Below, in pieces: positions 61,550 through 64,000 of a stretch of DNA of 64,000 nucleotides; position 1 is the stretch's first letter; every line of letters starts with the position of its first letter. A model generated the notes under the pieces. The model was not told the DNA's origin and searched no databases. It saw only the letters and a list, made by a program, of their open reading frames with translations. Source of the stretch: Defluviitaleaceae bacterium (GTDB lineage: Bacteria; Bacillota; Clostridia; Lachnospirales; WRAX01); NCBI GenBank assembly GCA_009784575.1, contig WRBK01000007.1, positions 1 to 64,000 on the forward strand. The letters are read 5' to 3'. Both the position numbers and the translations under genes were made by a program.

Positions 61550-63394
61550 TTATACAGAATAAAAATCATTATCCGCTGCTGTGGCAGTGTATTTTTTTGT
61601 TAGAGCCTTTCGGGCTTTGGATATATACAAAATAACTCGCCCTGCGAGAGTATCGCGCATTAATCCGTATAGCACTTTATCATCGCCAACAAAAATATGA
61701 TTTTGCCCCTTATAATGTGAAATTTCTTCATTTTCTGCAAAATAGTATATCTTATAAGTCTCATTGTCACACAGATGTTCGCGAACCCTTTGATCCTCCT
61801 CTAGCAAAGGGTTTCCAGGTATGAATCTACTCATAGTATGACAAAAAAGAAAATATTCTGAAGAAAATGGGTACGAAGGCTCGACAAACATAAAGTCTCC
61901 AGGAAATGATATTCTGGAAATCATTTTATTAAAGTAAAAATCATATTTATCACCTTTGGTAAAATCACTCTCCATTTCACTCAGAATTGGCAACAAAATA
62001 TTTTTCTCAAATTTAGCTTTAGCCATATTATAAAGCATCGAAAAAGTTTTATCTATTATTGCTTTGCCAACATCTTTTTTGATAATCGCCAGACCCCGTT
62101 TTTCCATTATATCGTCCGTTTGGTCTTTTAGATATACCGCAGTAAAATATTCTTGAAACGACCTATGCGAAAAGCTGTATGTAGGACCTTCCTTACACAA
62201 TACACACAGCGCATTTACTAGGTCATTAATATATTTATCTGCATCAAAACCAATACCTTCTTTTGCAACCTCTTTTTTTACCATATTAAGATAATCATTC
62301 AGGTCTTCCTTGCTAAAAGAGAATTTATTTTCATAATAGGTTATACAACAAAAAGTAGCAAATACTTTCTTAAAATCGCTTGGGTTCAGTCTACTTTCTC
62401 TTTTACGTATATATCCTGCTTTTGTACTATCATGCATCGTAAGCAGAGTTTCAAATGCTCTTTCATAGAACTGGTGGGGCGCACTGGGTATTTCTGCAAA
62501 ATCATCATAAGTCAAAAACATCATGGTTAAGAGTAAAGGGTTAGAAGCAAACTCCTTATGCTTTTCGTATAGCCCGCTATCACCATCCAGAGCAGTTATA
62601 AATCTTTGCTTGGTGTCTTCGTCAAACTCTAAATTCTCAATTAATTTAATGGCTTGACCTTTATCCAGAGCCATAATTTCTAATACTGCAAATTTTTCAA
62701 ACGGAATAAAGTCGCCAGAACCTTCAATGACTCTGGACGACATCATCACATTATTGTCTGGGTATTTATCGCAAAAAGCATTTAGTTTTTGCGTAAAAGC
62801 TTTAATTTTATCGCCATCCATCTCATCAAGACCATCTAAAAGAATCATGAACATCCCTCGTTCCAAGGCATACTCGATAGCATCTTTTGAAGTTGATTTG
62901 CTCAGAATATTCATACCTTCAAAAATTACATCTATTAGATTATAGTCACCATCTTGTCTATTTATATCTTTTAATTCAAAAAGTATGGGGATGAATTTGC
63001 TGCCATTACCTTCAAGTTCGCTTAAAAACAAATGCTTCATCAGCATAGATTTGCCTATGCCTCCAGTGCCACATATTATAGCAAAGTTTCCACGTAAAAA
63101 ACTACGAACAGTTGCCGAACTTTGAGCTAAGGCAAAAGTCTCTTTATTTAGCTTTTTCAATTTGGGTGTTACAAAAAAATCTCTTAGTTTTCTAAGTTCG
63201 TTCTTATATAGCAAGGTCTTTACTGTAGAATATTTTTTGTATGACTTATCTAAGTAGCTTCTAAATGCCGCGTCAAGGTCTATTCTATGTTTACCATGTA
63301 ACTTTTTGCTTATTGTCTCGGAAGCCTTTTCCAATATACCCTTAGACACACCTTTTGCCGTTGCTTCCACGAACTTATAATAATGGTCATCCAT
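61550..63394 (-). CDS. NACHT-domain STAND NTPase, probable anti-phage NLR-like protein
   Basis: A 614-aa protein. The N-terminal helical region (about 1-100) is followed by the NACHT NTPase: Walker A ICGTGGIGKSMLMKHL (near 107), Walker B FMILLDGLDEMDGD (near 180), MMSSRVIE and FASNPLLLTMMFL. The helical relay has YSFSHRSFQEYFTAVYL (near 406), and a C-terminal domain of about 200 residues carries no recognised fold. This layout matches bacterial NACHT/NLR-like defence proteins, although no separate effector domain is visible, so killing could reside in the terminal domains. ATG 63394 follows AGGAGA. It stands alone, like most bNACHT genes. Confidence 0.9.
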   Translation of the reverse strand: MDDHYYKFVEATAKGVSKGILEKASETISKKLHGKHRIDLDAAFRSYLDKSYKKYSTVKTLLYKNELRKLRDFFVTPKLKKLNKETFALAQSSATVRSFLRGNFAIICGTGGIGKSMLMKHLFLSELEGNGSKFIPILFELKDINRQDGDYNLIDVIFEGMNILSKSTSKDAIEYALERGMFMILLDGLDEMDGDKIKAFTQKLNAFCDKYPDNNVMMSSRVIEGSGDFIPFEKFAVLEIMALDKGQAIKLIENLEFDEDTKQRFITALDGDSGLYEKHKEFASNPLLLTMMFLTYDDFAEIPSAPHQFYERAFETLLTMHDSTKAGYIRKRESRLNPSDFKKVFATFCCITYYENKFSFSKEDLNDYLNMVKKEVAKEGIGFDADKYINDLVNALCVLCKEGPTYSFSHRSFQEYFTAVYLKDQTDDIMEKRGLAIIKKDVGKAIIDKTFSMLYNMAKAKFEKNILLPILSEMESDFTKGDKYDFYFNKMISRISFPGDFMFVEPSYPFSSEYFLFCHTMSRFIPGNPLLEEDQRVREHLCDNETYKIYYFAENEEISHYKGQNHIFVGDDKVLYGLMRDTLAGRVILYISKARKALTKKYTATAADNDFYSV

Positions 63395-63535
63395 AAATAT
63401 TCTCCTATTGTACACAAAAATCATTATGTAATGTTGTTTTTTAACTGTATATCTATGTATCAATATCAATAATTAGTTTAGCATAAATCGACAATATTTG
63501 TCAAGTTGTATGCATGATTATTGGCAGAACTAGAA

Positions 63536-63560
63536 AGACCGCCTAGCATTTAGGCGGTCT
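63536..63560 (-). terminator. Terminator of the PEGA-domain gene
   Basis: AGACCGCCTA 63536-63545 and TAGGCGGTCT 63551-63560 form a perfect 10-base stem with a 5-base loop; on the minus strand it is followed by TTCTAG. The 66 bases between it and the NACHT start region hold nothing else recognised. Confidence 0.75.
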
Positions 63561-63574
63561 CAAATGAAATATTT

Positions 63575-64000
63575 TTATGGGAAAAACGGACTAGGGCTAG
63601 GCGATGGGCTAACATCAGGATATAGCGGCGGAGGTGGGGTGGGCGTTGGGTTCGGGTCAGCTGGTGGTGGAGGCGTTGGGGTCGGCATTGGTGTTCCCAT
63701 AAAGTTCGGGTCGGATTGCAGCCACCAGCTATAGATATATTGGTCTTCTGTAACCCAGATGTCAGATGCACCGCCTACAAAGCCTTCTAATGCCATGGTG
63801 ACGGTGTGGCGGCGTAGCTCTAGTTCCATGGATACAGGCGAAAGCCCTACGAACTGCCCATCTAGGTACATTCTTGCGCCTGGCGGGCTTGTTGTTAGTG
63901 TTACATTTTGTGTGCGGATTATTTCTTCTAGCACTACGGTTATCTCGTGGTTTGCGGAATCTATGGTTACTTCTTGTTCAAAAGGCACAAAACCATTGCG
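63575..64000 (-). CDS. PEGA-domain surface protein, partial (N-terminus beyond window)
   Basis: The frame is open from the window edge and ends at 63575, giving about 141 residues. A PEGA repeat (TTSPPGARMYLDGQFVGLSP and then VTMALEGFVGGASDIWV) is followed by a Pro/Thr/Ser-rich tail (TPMPTPTPPPPADPNPTPTP). PEGA domains are common in envelope proteins of Clostridia and often sit in arrays next to protein kinase-like modules. The start lies outside the window; GTG 63988 is internal, not a chosen start. Confidence 0.8.
   Translation of the reverse strand, partial: RNGFVPFEQEVTIDSANHEITVVLEEIIRTQNVTLTTSPPGARMYLDGQFVGLSPVSMELELRRHTVTMALEGFVGGASDIWVTEDQYIYSWWLQSDPNFMGTPMPTPTPPPPADPNPTPTPPPPLYPDVSPSPSPSPFFP

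Noticed and set aside
1-64000. tRNA, rRNA or CRISPR arrays
   Set aside because: No cloverleaf-like intergenic sequence, rRNA segment or regularly spaced repeats were seen.

Overview
The window reads as chromosomal DNA from a motile, low-to-moderate GC (about 40% by eye) anaerobic Clostridia-type Firmicute, probably Lachnospirales-like. The signs are a flagellin/FliS block, an MCP with an intracellular signalling hairpin, a YjfB-type motility peptide, veg, a SpoVB-type flippase, a GerMN-domain protein, GGAGG ribosome sites and TTGACA/TATAAT promoters. Housekeeping genes (uvrB, uvrA, valS, folC, cca, obgE, yhbY, holA, dcd, lepB, veg) alternate with accessory islands. No tRNA, rRNA or CRISPR array was recognised.

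Layout. 1-690: decayed mobile DNA (a possible transposase tail and a frameshifted serine recombinase), then a structured leader for the MCP gene (688-3246). 3.3-4.8 kb: inverted-repeat element, terminator, MFS exporter. 4.8-12.2 kb: a same-strand run of comEA, response regulator, histidine kinase, GerMN protein, comEC and holA, joining DNA-uptake genes to an envelope two-component system shaped like actinobacterial mtrA-mtrB-lpqB. 12.2-13.9 kb: a sigma-D-type promoter, GNAT, YjfB and two small proteins. 13.9-21.8 kb: uvrB and uvrA separated by a GNAT and an HpaII-like restriction-modification cassette; CCGG looks strikingly rare across the window. 21.8-31.7 kb: two tandem methyltransferase paralogues (the second has lost its SAM motif), dcd, a coiled-coil membrane protein, valS, a FliL-like protein, folC, a TPR membrane protein and a Tic20-like protein. 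31.8-38.1 kb: AraC regulator (apparent frameshift), VOC protein, nitroreductase with a truncated paralogue behind a palindromic operator, cca, an ImmA peptidase/2-TM protein pair and a CofE-like ligase.

38.2-46.2 kb holds the two most interesting systems. First, an Rgg/RRNPP-type regulator (39710-40633) converges on a 58-aa exported-peptide gene (40648-40824, minus). That gene is divergent from a secreted protein across a perfect 26-bp-arm palindrome, and each arm carries at its outer end the -35 box of one of two mirror-image promoters. This looks like a complete peptide quorum-sensing circuit. Second, a compact RiPP locus: strong promoter, 27-aa three-cysteine precursor, a large terminator-like hairpin, a radical SAM/SPASM maturase broken by a one-base frameshift just after its CxxxCxxC motif, and an ABC exporter.

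46.2-64 kb: calcium-type P-ATPase, SpoVB-like flippase, obgE-yhbY, an exported protein with a nuclease-like domain and six helix-hairpin-helix repeats, a QueG-like iron-sulfur protein, a P-loop kinase, a DUF998 pseudogene, fliS-flagellin-small peptide behind a sigma-D-type promoter, a 943-aa flagellar-type protein, signal peptidase I (apparently leaderless), veg, a NACHT NTPase (likely anti-phage) and a PEGA-domain protein cut by the window end. Several genes carry single-base frameshifts (AraC, radical SAM, DUF998, recombinase). Sequencing error must be excluded before reading biology into the isolated ones.
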